Shown here: positions 9,078 to 16,913 of the stretch, in pieces
Layout: every line of letters starts with the position of its first letter
Position numbering within the stretch: position 1 is the stretch's first letter
Assembly (NCBI RefSeq): GCF_013284035.1
Contig: NZ_CP054141.1
Location: forward strand, 3,658,001-3,722,000
Source of the DNA: Flavobacterium sp. M31R6
Lineage (GTDB): Bacteria > Bacteroidota > Bacteroidia > Flavobacteriales > Flavobacteriaceae
Direction of reading: 5' to 3'
DNA: 64,000 nt
Made by a program: the position numbers and the translations under genes
Notes under the pieces: model-generated
The model's database searches: none
Told to the model about the DNA's origin: nothing
Seen by the model: only the letters and a program-made list of their open reading frames with translations

Positions 9078-10499
9078 ATGAACTACAGAGAAGCCTTAAA
9101 TAATAAAATATTCGAAGTCATTTCGAAAGCATCCCAAGAACTTAATGTCGAAAGTTATGTAATTGGAGGTTTTGTACGTGATTTACTTTTAAACAGAAAC
9201 TCAAAAAAAGATATAGACGTTGTAGCCGTTGGAAGTGGAATTGAACTGGCCTTGAAAGTATCTGATTTACTTCCTAAAAAACCAAAAGTACAAGTTTTTA
9301 AGACTTATGGAACTGCAATGTTGCGTTTTGAAGACACCGAAATTGAATTTGTGGGTGCTCGAAAAGAATCCTATAATCTTGACAGCAGAAATCCTATTGT
9401 TGAAAACGGAACGCTTCAAGATGATCAAAACCGTAGGGATTTTACCATAAACGCATTGGCTTTATCATTGAATAGTAATAATTTTGGTACCCTTTCTGAT
9501 CCATTCAATGGTATTTCTGACTTGGAACACAAAATCATAAAAACACCTCTTGATCCGGACATCACTTTTTCCGATGATCCTTTGCGTATGCTTAGAGGAA
9601 TCCGATTTGCGACTCAATTAGGTTTTGATATAGACAAAGACTCATTAGATTCCATTACCAAAAATGCCGAGCGTATCAAAATCATTTCGGGAGAACGCAT
9701 TGTGGAAGAATTGAATAAAATCCTTTCTACCGATAAACCTTCCGTTGGATTTTTATTATTATTCAAAACAGGACTTTTAGACATTATTCTTCCGGAATTG
9801 ACCGCTTTAAACCAAGTAGAAGAAATAGAAGGACATACACACAAAAATAACTTTTATCACACACTTGAAGTGGTTGATAATATTTGTCCCAATACCGACG
9901 ATGTTTGGTTACGTTGGTCAGCCCTTCTCCACGACATAGGAAAAGCACCAACGAAACGTTTCTATAAAAAACAAGGATGGACTTTTCACGGACACGAATT
10001 CCTAGGTGGGAAAATGGCCAAAAAAATATTTGAGCGCCTTCATATGCCGTTGAATCACAAAATGAAATTTGTCCAAAAAATGGTTATCATGAGTTCTCGT
10101 CCAATCGTTTTGGCACAGGATATTGTAACCGACTCAGCTGTAAGACGCTTAGTTTTTGATGCCGGTGAAGATGTAGAGAATTTAATGACACTTTGTGAAG
10201 CCGATATTACGACCAAAAACCCAAATAAATTCAGGAAATATCATAGCAATTTTGAAATTGTTCGCAAAAAAATTGTGGAAGTCGAAGAACGCGATCATGT
10301 TCGCAATTTTCAACCTCCGATTTCCGGTGAAGAGATTATGGAAATTTTTGATCTAAAACCTTCCCGAGAAATAGGAATGCTTAAAGAAGCCATTAAAGAA
10401 GCCATCCTTGAAGGAGAAATTCTCAATGATTATGATGCCGCCTATGAATTTATGATGAAAAGAGCTGAGAAATTGGGATTGAAAAAAGCGGAAAAATAA
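9078..10499 (+). CDS. cca: CCA tRNA nucleotidyltransferase with HD domain
   Basis: A 473-residue class II nucleotidyltransferase. The N-terminus has the catalytic signature [12 protein letters not shown] (GGxxRD) and the metal-binding D-x-D (KDIDVV), then [11 protein letters not shown] and the [14 protein letters not shown] segment used for ATP/CTP recognition. The middle has an HD phosphohydrolase-type motif, [13 protein letters not shown] (residues ~285-297), with GHE afterwards. The enzyme adds or repairs the 3' CCA of tRNAs in the cytoplasm. None of the three tRNA-Glu genes at 49250-49554 encodes CCA, so such an enzyme is required here. It could also be called a poly(A) polymerase-family protein, but the length and HD domain fit CCA enzymes of this phylum. 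Confidence 0.9.
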   Translation: MNYREALNNKIFEVISKASQELNVESYVIGGFVRDLLLNRNSKKDIDVVAVGSGIELALKVSDLLPKKPKVQVFKTYGTAMLRFEDTEIEFVGARKESYNLDSRNPIVENGTLQDDQNRRDFTINALALSLNSNNFGTLSDPFNGISDLEHKIIKTPLDPDITFSDDPLRMLRGIRFATQLGFDIDKDSLDSITKNAERIKIISGERIVEELNKILSTDKPSVGFLLLFKTGLLDIILPELTALNQVEEIEGHTHKNNFYHTLEVVDNICPNTDDVWLRWSALLHDIGKAPTKRFYKKQGWTFHGHEFLGGKMAKKIFERLHMPLNHKMKFVQKMVIMSSRPIVLAQDIVTDSAVRRLVFDAGEDVENLMTLCEADITTKNPNKFRKYHSNFEIVRKKIVEVEERDHVRNFQPPISGEEIMEIFDLKPSREIGMLKEAIKEAILEGEILNDYDAAYEFMMKRAEKLGLKKAEK

Positions 10500-10523
10500 C
10501 TGAAAAAGATTAATATAATTAAA

Positions 10524-11543
10524 ATGAAAAATAACAAATCCGTGATTATCTGGCTACTTTCAGGTTGCTTTTTAGTATTTGTAATGGTTGTTGTGGGTGG
10601 CATCACCCGATTGACAAATTCCGGTTTATCGATGACCGATTGGCATCTAGTTACCGACACGCTTCCCCCGCTAACCGAAACCAAATGGCAGGAAGCTTTC
10701 GACCAATACAAACAATTCCCTGAATACCAAAAAATCAACATCCATAACGATTTCACCTTATCCGACTATAAATTTATCTATTTTTGGGAATGGTTTCACC
10801 GTTTTATCGGAAGAATAATTGGACTCGTTTTCATCGTTCCGTTCTTTTATTTCTTAGCCAAAAAGAAAATTGACAAGGCCACTTTAAATAAATGTTTTGT
10901 GCTACTCGGAATGGGAGCTTTGCAAGGTTTTTTTGGTTGGTTTATGGTAAAAAGTGGTTTGATCGACAATCCAGATGTAAGCCATTTTCGTCTTTCCTTG
11001 CACCTTACATTTGCGTTTATCACTTTTGCATACACACTCTGGGTAGCCTTGGACCTAATTTATCCCGATAAAAAAGCGCCAATTGTTCCCTTAAAAAAAA
11101 TAGCCCGAATCACATTGGTTCTTTTGCTTTTGCAAATTATATACGGAGGCTTTGTAGCAGGCTTAAATGCAGGACTAGTCCACAACCATTGGCCAATGAT
11201 GAGCGACGGGCAATTCATTCATGATAGTGTATTTATCGAACAAAAAACACTATTCTTGAATCTTACTGAAGGGAAAAGTGGTGTTCAATTGGTTCACCGA
11301 ACGTTAGCGTACTTTGTGGTTGGATTCATTTTATTCCTTTATTTTAAAAGTAAAAAATACCAACTGACATCACAACAACAAAATGGATTAAACGCCTTGG
11401 TAGTAATCGTTTTTCTTCAATTTACTTTGGGTGTTTTTACATTACTGTACAGTGTACCACTTTGGCTTGGTTTAACCCATCAAATTGTAGCGTTCTTTCT
11501 ATTGACAGCAATGACATACACTTTGCACCGATTGAGCAAATAA
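10524..11543 (+). CDS. ctaA: Heme A synthase, COX15/CtaA family
   Basis: A 339-residue polytopic membrane protein with about eight hydrophobic segments. It carries the family's conserved histidine motifs: VGGITRLTNSGLSMTDWH in the first loop, EWFHRFIGR (helix 2), HLTFAF, HNHWPMM, QLVHRTLAY and THQIVAFF. These ligate the b-type heme cofactor and the heme O substrate. The reaction oxidises the C8 methyl of heme O to heme A for aa3-type cytochrome oxidase in the inner membrane. It is 24 bases after the CCA-enzyme gene and ends at a strong terminator. No heme O synthase or cox genes are in the window. Confidence 0.9.
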   Translation: MKNNKSVIIWLLSGCFLVFVMVVVGGITRLTNSGLSMTDWHLVTDTLPPLTETKWQEAFDQYKQFPEYQKINIHNDFTLSDYKFIYFWEWFHRFIGRIIGLVFIVPFFYFLAKKKIDKATLNKCFVLLGMGALQGFFGWFMVKSGLIDNPDVSHFRLSLHLTFAFITFAYTLWVALDLIYPDKKAPIVPLKKIARITLVLLLLQIIYGGFVAGLNAGLVHNHWPMMSDGQFIHDSVFIEQKTLFLNLTEGKSGVQLVHRTLAYFVVGFILFLYFKSKKYQLTSQQQNGLNALVVIVFLQFTLGVFTLLYSVPLWLGLTHQIVAFFLLTAMTYTLHRLSK

Positions 11544-11565
11544 GACTATTTTATAGCTAAAAAAT

Positions 11566-11627
11566 GCTTTTAGAAACAGTTTCTTCAAAGAAGTTATTCT
11601 GTTTCTAAAAGCGTTTTTGTTATTTTT
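11566..11627 (+). terminator. Rho-independent terminator after ctaA
   Basis: GCTTTTAGAAACAG (11566-11579) pairs perfectly with CTGTTTCTAAAAGC (11599-11612), 14 base pairs with a 19-base loop, followed by a T-rich run GTTTTTGTTATTTTT. It ends the group 8434-11543. Confidence 0.85.
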
Positions 11628-11663
11628 AACTACTGTTTACGATTCAAATACTTAAATTAGACT

Positions 11664-11671
11664 TACTTTTG
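11664..11671 (+). promoter_or_regulatory. -7 promoter box TACTTTTG
   Basis: An exact TAnnTTTG box lies 43 bases before the ATG at 11715. Transcription would begin near 11678, which leaves a normal leader for the ATG at 11715 and makes the in-frame TTG at 11685 an unlikely start. Confidence 0.55.
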
Positions 11672-11714
11672 TAGTCCGACTATATTGTCACATCTTGTTC
11701 TTTCATCTATTAAA

Positions 11715-12488
11715 ATGTCTAAACTTGCTGCTCAAAATCAATTTCTTGATTTATCCGATTACGGTAGACCGCTTGCCAAAATATTTGCCAATCAATTAAA
11801 AAACACTCGTTTTACCCCTATTCACGTAACCCTTCTTTTTGGTATTTCCGGTCTGATTGCTATCTTTTGTATTTTACAAAATCACTATTTTTTGGCCTCT
11901 TTTTTCATTATTTTAAAATCAATAATTGATGCCGCCGATGGTGAATTATCACGAATTAAAAATACACCATCTTACACCGGGAGATACCTTGATAGCGTGT
12001 TCGATATAATCTTGAATTTTCTAATTTTGATGACCATTTGCTTTGTGTCAAAAACAACTTTTTGGATAACTTTCTTGGCATTTATCGCGATACAATTGCA
12101 AGGCACTTTGTACAACTATTACTATGTAATTTTGAGAAATAAATCTGTTGGAGGGGACACGACAAGTCAAATTTTCGAAGACAAATCCCCGCGTGCATTA
12201 CCCGGCGAGAGTCAAAAATCAGTCGATATTTTGTTTGAAATTTACACTATCGTTTATGGTGTTTTTGACAAGATTATTCACGCTTTGGACAAAGAGGCCT
12301 ACAAGGTAAAATCATTCCCAAATTGGTTTATGACTATACTTTCAATTTATGGATTGGGATTTCAATTATTGATAATTGCCGTCCTGCTTTCTTTAAACAG
12401 AATCGAATACATTGCCCCGTTCTTTATCATTTACTCTTTTCTTATTTTTGTGCTAATAGCGATAAGAAAAGCGTTTATACAGCCTTAA
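11715..12488 (+). CDS. CDP-alcohol phosphatidyltransferase family membrane protein
   Basis: A 257-residue integral membrane protein counted from the ATG at 11715; an in-frame TTG at 11685 would add ten residues but lies too close to the predicted transcript start. The family signature D-x2-D-G-x2-[A/S]-R-x8-G-x3-D-x3-D is intact in DAADGELSR...GRYLDSVFD; these residues bind the CDP and metal ions. Several hydrophobic helices follow. Enzymes of this family exchange CMP for a second alcohol to make phospholipids (for example phosphatidylglycerol phosphate, phosphatidylserine or inositol lipids). The acceptor cannot be read from the sequence. It has its own promoter and converges on the LytTR regulator. 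Confidence 0.85.
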   Translation: MSKLAAQNQFLDLSDYGRPLAKIFANQLKNTRFTPIHVTLLFGISGLIAIFCILQNHYFLASFFIILKSIIDAADGELSRIKNTPSYTGRYLDSVFDIILNFLILMTICFVSKTTFWITFLAFIAIQLQGTLYNYYYVILRNKSVGGDTTSQIFEDKSPRALPGESQKSVDILFEIYTIVYGVFDKIIHALDKEAYKVKSFPNWFMTILSIYGLGFQLLIIAVLLSLNRIEYIAPFFIIYSFLIFVLIAIRKAFIQP

Positions 12489-12580
12489 AACCATCATAAT
12501 CAAAATCTATCGACACTACTTAAACAACATAAATTCAGTATTTTAAAATAAATCACATCAATAATAATTTGAAGTCACTT

Positions 12581-13351
12581 TTAACTTATCCAATTTTTAA
12601 AATCCGACACCTTTTCTCGACTTACAATCACCTCATCTTCTTTATAAGTTGGCAAAATAATCTTTAATCTGGAGTTGCTGTACACTACAATTTCCTTTAT
12701 TGCCTTTAGCGGGATAATGAATTTTCTGCTGATTCTGTAAAAATCAGTAGTGTCTAATTCTTGCTCCAAAACTTCCAAAGTGCAGTCCATCAAATAATTT
12801 CTGTTGTCGAAAGTGTGAATGTATGTTCCCTTATTTTCGCTAAAAAAACATTCGATTTCATCGGTGGAAATCACCTTGAGGTGCTGCCCTATTTTAACGG
12901 TAAATCTTTTTTTGAATGTTTTTTCAAAAGGGTTGGAAAGCATTTTTCGGATCTGTTCAAAATCCAATTGTATGGATTCATTATCTGTCTTTTTTGAAAG
13001 CTGAAAACGGTCTTTAAATTTCGTTACCGCCACTTCCAAATCATCTTCGTCGATGGGTTTCAAAAGATAATCAATGCTATTTAATTTGAATGCACGCAAT
13101 GCATATTCATCGTAAGCAGTCGTGAAAATAACAGCACTTTTTATGTCTGTTTTTTCGAAGATTTCAAATGACAAACCATCCGACAATTGGATGTCCAAAA
13201 AGATCAAATCGGGATGTTCATTTTCGGAAAACCAGCTCAAGGCTTCTTCAACAGAATGAAGCATCACTTCTACCTGAACATTTATTTTTTCGAGTTTGCG
13301 CTGCAACAATCTTGCCGCCGGTTTTTCGTCTTCTATTATTATTGTGGTCAT
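12581..13351 (-). CDS. LytTR-family response regulator
   Basis: A 256-residue two-domain regulator. The N-terminal CheY-like receiver has acidic residues E7-D8, the phospho-acceptor D53 in LIFLDIQLSDG, the conserved Thr in FTTAYDEYAL and the Lys in YLLKPID. The C-terminal ~100 residues (from about FTVKIGQHLKVIS) form a LytTR DNA-binding domain with the typical IECFFSENKGTYIHT and FYRISRKFIIPLKAI segments. It is the last gene of a minus-strand group that includes a LytS-type kinase at 14211, its most likely partner. It would bind direct-repeat promoters; targets are unknown. Repeats of TTAGTGATTAG and TTTAAAC words fill the gap before it. Confidence 0.9.
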   Translation of the reverse strand: MTTIIIEDEKPAARLLQRKLEKINVQVEVMLHSVEEALSWFSENEHPDLIFLDIQLSDGLSFEIFEKTDIKSAVIFTTAYDEYALRAFKLNSIDYLLKPIDEDDLEVAVTKFKDRFQLSKKTDNESIQLDFEQIRKMLSNPFEKTFKKRFTVKIGQHLKVISTDEIECFFSENKGTYIHTFDNRNYLMDCTLEVLEQELDTTDFYRISRKFIIPLKAIKEIVVYSNSRLKIILPTYKEDEVIVSREKVSDFKNWIS

Positions 13352-13359
13352 TCTTTTTT

Positions 13360-13452
13360 GTTAGTGATTAGAAATTAGTGATTAGTGAATAGCTCTTAGT
13401 TGTTATAATTTAAAACTTTAAACCCTTAAACAACATTAAACCTTTAAACCCC
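13360..13452. repeat. Short low-complexity repeats between regulator and 2TM genes
   Basis: TTAGTGATTAG occurs twice (from 13371 and again overlapping 13376-13386), followed by several TTAAAC / TTTAAAC words to 13449. This fills the gap between the 2TM gene at 13457 and the start of the regulator. It has no coding potential and may be related to the AAACTT-type repeat at 9011. Confidence 0.5.
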
Positions 13453-13456
13453 AAAC

Positions 13457-13810
13457 TCATTCCCACTTTTGGCTTTTGTCTTTATCCATAAACTCTTTGA
13501 TTTTTCTTTCTTCCCAGTCGGCACCAAAAAATAGGTCTCTACCAAAAACAGACATTCCATGAGCCACCAAACCGATGCCCCAAAACAAAGCTGTTGAGAA
13601 TGTTTCCCATCTAAAAAAAACTTCGCTTCCCAATACGCTCCTATTAAAACTAGAGACAATTATAAAAGCATTTACCAAAACATAAACCAGTAAATGAATA
13701 TAAAACCCTTTGATTCTTTTCACTCTTTTATAAGCCAATTCATATCTAGTGTCTGGATTAAAATTTTCATCCTGAAAATTTTCAAATAACTGTTTTCTAT
13801 ATCTTCCCAT
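13457..13810 (-). CDS. 2TM domain protein (copy 3)
   Basis: A 117-residue protein with the 2TM arrangement: an amphipathic YELAYKRVKRIKGFYIHLLVY start, two transmembrane helices (about residues 38-56 and 70-92), and the closing DWEERKIKEFMDK motif. The domain is found in Bacteroidota as small proteins and attached to LytS-type kinases; its function is not established. It is one of three 2TM domains in a row (13457, 13826 and the C-terminus of the kinase at 14211), presumably a local duplication. An in-frame-shifted antisense-like reading at 13444-13659 is a shadow. A role in membrane sensing together with the kinase is inferred from the repeated linkage. Confidence 0.8.
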   Translation of the reverse strand: MGRYRKQLFENFQDENFNPDTRYELAYKRVKRIKGFYIHLLVYVLVNAFIIVSSFNRSVLGSEVFFRWETFSTALFWGIGLVAHGMSVFGRDLFFGADWEERKIKEFMDKDKSQKWE

Positions 13811-13825
13811 TTTGTTTTTATATTA

Positions 13826-14131
13826 TTAATTCCACGTTTTTTTTGCTTGCTCTTCTTTTTCCATATATTCTTTAATTTTTCGTTCTTCCCATTCTTTATT
13901 AAAAAACGGTGAATAATTAAAAACTTTCAATCCGTGAAAAAGCACACCAATCCCCCATCCCAATAAAGGCCAAAAGAACCATAAATACTGGGGTGATGTT
14001 ACTAGATTTAATACTAATAAAAAGCAATTTACCACAATATATGAAATCAAGTTTCCATAAAAACCTTTAATTTCCTCAACCCTTTTTTTCGCTATATAAT
14101 AGCGTTCTTCTTCTGTATATTGATTTTCCAT
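13826..14131 (-). CDS. 2TM domain protein (copy 2)
   Basis: A 101-residue 2TM protein beginning MENQYTEEERYYIAKKRVEEIKGFYGNLISY, with two hydrophobic helices (about 27-48 and 56-74) and the closing EWEERKIKEYMEKEEQ motif. Its sequence is closest to the C-terminal 2TM domain of the kinase upstream (shared KRVE.[IL]KGFYGNLISY and WEERKIKE). It is 15 bases from copy 3 and about 80 bases from the kinase, so all are likely co-transcribed. The gap to the kinase contains a perfect palindrome at 14155. Function unknown. Confidence 0.8.
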   Translation of the reverse strand: MENQYTEEERYYIAKKRVEEIKGFYGNLISYIVVNCFLLVLNLVTSPQYLWFFWPLLGWGIGVLFHGLKVFNYSPFFNKEWEERKIKEYMEKEEQAKKTWN

Positions 14132-14154
14132 GACTTTTAAAATTTAGATTTTAA

Positions 14155-14172
14155 TCCCGATAGCTATCGGGA
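14155..14172. repeat. Perfect 18-bp palindrome TCCCGATAGCTATCGGGA
   Basis: TCCCGATAGCTATCGGGA is fully self-complementary. Its CCCGATAG arm is the same word that opens the hairpin elements at 53853 and (reverse) 23679, so it may be a minimal or collapsed form of that family. It lies between the kinase-2TM and 2TM genes inside an operon. Confidence 0.75.
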
Positions 14173-14210
14173 TAGATTTTAGATTCGTAATGAATACCGA
14201 AAACTGAACA

Positions 14211-15566
14211 CTACTTCCAACTCTGCTTGTTGTTTTCTTTGGCCAATATTTCCTTAATTTTTCTCTCTTCCCAATCGGTTCCGTATCCAAACACCTTAAA
14301 AGCATGCATCGTTAACCCAAATCCCCAACCCGCTGCAGAGAACCAGAACCAATGAAATTTTGGCATATAGGTGAGATTAATAAATATTAAAATTGGAATT
14401 ACACAACAATAAGAAATCAAGTTCCCATAGAATCCTTTGAGTTGTTCTACTCTCTTTTTTGCTCTGTAGTAAGCACTATTTTCGTTGTAATTTGAAGTTG
14501 TTTCCATAACGCTAATTTGTTTGGTTAAAATCGGAATCTTAACCGTAAATGTTTTTTCATTTTGTTCGATTAACACTTTTCTATTGGTGATAATTCCATA
14601 GCGATCGACAATATTTTGCAATCCTACGCCTTGACGACTTTGAATTACTTCCTTCTTTTGAAAATCATTTTGAATTGCCAAATAATCCCTATCAATAAAT
14701 ATTCTGATGTGCAACGGTTTTTGTTCACTAACCACATTGTGTTTTACAGTGTTTTCCAGAAGCAACTGCAAAGAAAGCGGCACCACTTTGGCCTCTGGAT
14801 TTATATCTGTTTCCGGTAATTCATAAAACAGACTGTTTTCGAAACGCATTTTCAAAAGATTCATGTACGTTTTGGCAAATGACAACTCTTCGGCAACCGA
14901 AACCAGTTCTTTGTCTTTTTGTTCCAAAACATAGCGGTATATTTTGGACAAAGAAGTGGTAAAACGTTGTGCATTTTCTGGATTTTCCTCAATCAATGAA
15001 CTTAAAACATTCAAACTATTAAAAAGAAAATGTGGGTCGATTTGATTTTTTAAGGTTTCAAACTTGGCATTTGCAGTTCCGGCGATGATTTTTTGCTGAG
15101 TTACTTCAGTTTTTGAAGCCTGTTTCCATTTTACCATAAAACTTCTGGCCTGCATAAAAATTGAAACCCCTAATGACAAAATGATGTAAAAGAGATGAAT
15201 CCAAACCATCCTCTCACTAAAAAACTGATCCAATGGCATTTTTTGTAAAACCACGAAAATGATATAATCGATTCCCAAAACAATCGGAATCGTGTACAAA
15301 ACAGTAACCAAAATTCCGTAATAAACCCTCAAATTAGTCTGCTCCAACCAATCCCATTTTCTGTCAAGCAAATGATTTAAAAAACCATTTCCAAAACCTA
15401 AACCAAAAGAATACAAACAACTCAAAGAGAAGGTTATTAAAACATTTTTTATACTAAAATCACTCCCTAACAAAGCTGAAAAAATAACGGTAAAGACCAT
15501 AGAAATTTTGAAACATGTAATCGTTCCACTTTTTAAATCAGAAAATGTATCTCTATAGTCTTTCAT
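14211..15566 (-). CDS. LytS-type histidine kinase fused to a C-terminal 2TM domain
   Basis: A 451-residue membrane kinase. Residues 15-145 hold about four transmembrane helices; a His_kinase domain follows with the phospho-acceptor H179 in NQIDPHFLFNSLNVL, then a degenerate HATPase domain with LLLENTVKHNV (N box, ~268-278) and GVGLQNIVDRY (G box, ~313-323). The kinase part should end near residue 350. From M354 (METTSNYNEN...) the protein reads like a complete separate 2TM protein, matching the product of 13826-14131. The fusion is in frame with no stop. It would phosphorylate the LytTR regulator at 12581. Internal initiation at the ATG for M354 (14507) is possible. Confidence 0.88.
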   Translation of the reverse strand: MKDYRDTFSDLKSGTITCFKISMVFTVIFSALLGSDFSIKNVLITFSLSCLYSFGLGFGNGFLNHLLDRKWDWLEQTNLRVYYGILVTVLYTIPIVLGIDYIIFVVLQKMPLDQFFSERMVWIHLFYIILSLGVSIFMQARSFMVKWKQASKTEVTQQKIIAGTANAKFETLKNQIDPHFLFNSLNVLSSLIEENPENAQRFTTSLSKIYRYVLEQKDKELVSVAEELSFAKTYMNLLKMRFENSLFYELPETDINPEAKVVPLSLQLLLENTVKHNVVSEQKPLHIRIFIDRDYLAIQNDFQKKEVIQSRQGVGLQNIVDRYGIITNRKVLIEQNEKTFTVKIPILTKQISVMETTSNYNENSAYYRAKKRVEQLKGFYGNLISYCCVIPILIFINLTYMPKFHWFWFSAAGWGFGLTMHAFKVFGYGTDWEERKIKEILAKENNKQSWK

Positions 15567-15590
15567 TATAATCAGCTTAAATTAATTTAA

Positions 15591-16211
15591 TTATTTACAG
15601 TTTTTCTGAGCTTCTAATGCTCTATCCAATCCCCATTTTGGAGAAAAAGGCGTTTCCGGTTTAAAAGTAGCAAAAAGTTCGATAGCTTTATCAACTTGTG
15701 CACAAAGCGGTTTTGTATCAACACCAGTCCATTTTGCGCCTCCTAACTGATAATCAACTTCACCAAAAACTGCTCTTGGATTATTTGGATTTAAAGTTTT
15801 TGCTTTGGCGTAAGCCTCCATAACTTTAGACGAATATTTCATTGCGTTTGTCATCGGATCTATAACAACCCAAGCAGTATAAATCAAACCTTGCATTACG
15901 TACAACTCGGAGTTGTTTTGATCTTTTATCATTTCAACATCCAAGACATTCTGTGCTTTGGTCAGCAAAGCAGTAGCTTGAGTTTTATCCTGAGTTCCAA
16001 AAGAAGTGGTGGTGTTTACCAGCGCTACATAATAATTAGGCAACCAACTGGTTTTATCTGCAGAAGCAATACGCTCAAACATATCTGAAGCTTCGGTATT
16101 TTTTCCTTCTTTCCAAAGCTGAAGTGCCTTTCCCATTCCTTGTTCAAATTGTCCTTGGGCTGAACTTATTACAGCTACAAATAATGCGATAGTGGTGATA
16201 ATTTTTTTCAT
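15591..16211 (-). CDS. Secreted TPR-like protein
   Basis: A 206-residue protein with an N-terminal signal peptide (MKKIITTIALFVAVISSAQG). The body is helical with TPR-like pairs, for example ALQLWKEGKNTEASDMFERIA and AYAKAKTLNPNNPRAVFGEVDYQLG, the latter with the NPNNP(R)A linker common to TPR units. It is likely periplasmic. It lies 24 bases before the kinase and 26 bases after the DUF2141 gene, so it belongs to the TonB receptor/DUF2141/kinase group. Specific binding partner unknown. Confidence 0.75.
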   Translation of the reverse strand: MKKIITTIALFVAVISSAQGQFEQGMGKALQLWKEGKNTEASDMFERIASADKTSWLPNYYVALVNTTTSFGTQDKTQATALLTKAQNVLDVEMIKDQNNSELYVMQGLIYTAWVVIDPMTNAMKYSSKVMEAYAKAKTLNPNNPRAVFGEVDYQLGGAKWTGVDTKPLCAQVDKAIELFATFKPETPFSPKWGLDRALEAQKNCK

Positions 16212-16237
16212 TTTGATTTATGTTAAATGGTTATTTT

Positions 16238-16651
16238 TTAGTTATTGAATTTGATTTCTATTTTTGAATTTTTGTCGATGTTGAATTTGGCATCCTCATA
16301 TTTTGGAGGTCCCATAAATCCTTTTGCATCGTTCGAGCAGGCAAAATCTTCTGAAGGGATTCCCATCATATTTTTGTCCAATTTTCCGTTGCTGTTTTCA
16401 TCTTGATAGGTCGATATTCCATATTCTCCTTTTGGAATACCAACAAAAGTAACAATGGCACTGTTGTTTTTAATTTCAGAAGTAATGCTTTTGTAAGTTG
16501 ATTTCAGAAACGTAGCATCCGAATTGTACAAACCTACTTTTAAAATTCCTGTATTGCTTTTTAAACCTGAAACAGAAACGGTAAGATTGACATTTTGAGC
16601 TGATAATAAGCTACAAATGAAAAATGCGATTGCGGTGATGATTTTTAACAT
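16238..16651 (-). CDS. DUF2141 domain secreted protein
   Basis: A 137-residue protein with a signal peptide (residues 1-18, LLSAQ) and the DUF2141 body: LTVSVSGLKSNTGILKVGLYNSDATFL, then VPKGEYGIS-like GIPKGEYGISTYQDENSNGKLDKNMMGIPSE and GFMGPPKYEDAKF. The DENxNGKxDxNxxGIPxE segment is diagnostic of the family and could bind a divalent cation. Such genes commonly sit near TonB receptors in Bacteroidota. It is preceded by a TAAATTTG box and a tandem 12-base repeat in its leader. Biochemical function not known. Confidence 0.85.
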   Translation of the reverse strand: MLKIITAIAFFICSLLSAQNVNLTVSVSGLKSNTGILKVGLYNSDATFLKSTYKSITSEIKNNSAIVTFVGIPKGEYGISTYQDENSNGKLDKNMMGIPSEDFACSNDAKGFMGPPKYEDAKFNIDKNSKIEIKFNN

Positions 16652-16712
16652 GGTCTTTGATTTTTAGTTGTGATTAATGGTGATTGAAACTCTTTTTTTT
16701 ATTTTTATTGAA

Positions 16713-16748
16713 ATTGTTATTGCTATTGTTATTGCTATTGTTATTGCT
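16713..16748. repeat. Three perfect tandem copies of ATTGTTATTGCT
   Basis: The 12-mer ATTGTTATTGCT is repeated exactly three times at 16713-16724, 16725-16736 and 16737-16748. On the minus strand it reads AGCAATAACAAT and lies just downstream of the predicted start of the DUF2141 transcript, in its untranslated leader. Similar CAATAGCAA / CAATGGCAATGG words occur at 28904-28955. Confidence 0.85.
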
Positions 16749-16760
16749 TTTATTCTTGAA

Positions 16761-16768
16761 CAAATTTA
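16761..16768 (-). promoter_or_regulatory. -7 promoter box TAAATTTG for DUF2141 group
   Basis: Read on the minus strand, TAAATTTG matches TAnnTTTG exactly; transcription would start near 16754, leaving a leader of about 100 bases that includes the tandem 12-mer. No TTG at the ideal -33 spacing is seen. Confidence 0.5.
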
Positions 16769-16833
16769 TATTGACATTAGCTCTTTTAAAACTAAATAAT
16801 ACCGAACTGTCAATTTTGATGGATGAATTGTTT

Positions 16834-16912
16834 TTTTAAGTTTCTAAGTTTCTGAGATGCTAAGGCTCTAAGTTTTTTTCTTAGTAACTTAGAATCTTAG
16901 CGACTTAGCACC
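16834..16912. repeat. CTAAG-type intergenic repeat (family C, copy 1)
   Basis: The stretch carries CTAAGTTTCTGAGATGCTAAG, then CTAAG followed by T-runs, then the opposite words CTTAG, ACTTAGAATCTTAG and GACTTAG, giving an imperfect inverted repeat. ACTTAGAATCTTAG is also found exactly at 24613-24626, and the left arm resembles 24513-24543. It occupies the gap between the TonB receptor stop and the DUF2141 promoter. Confidence 0.75.
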
Positions 16913-16913
16913 T

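Noticed and set aside
12489..12580. Terminator between the convergent CDP-alcohol transferase and LytTR genes
   Set aside because: The gap is AT-rich, but I could find no convincing stem with a T-tract.
16713..16748. Possible CRISPR-like array
   Set aside because: The 12-base units are directly adjacent with no spacers and no cas genes are near.
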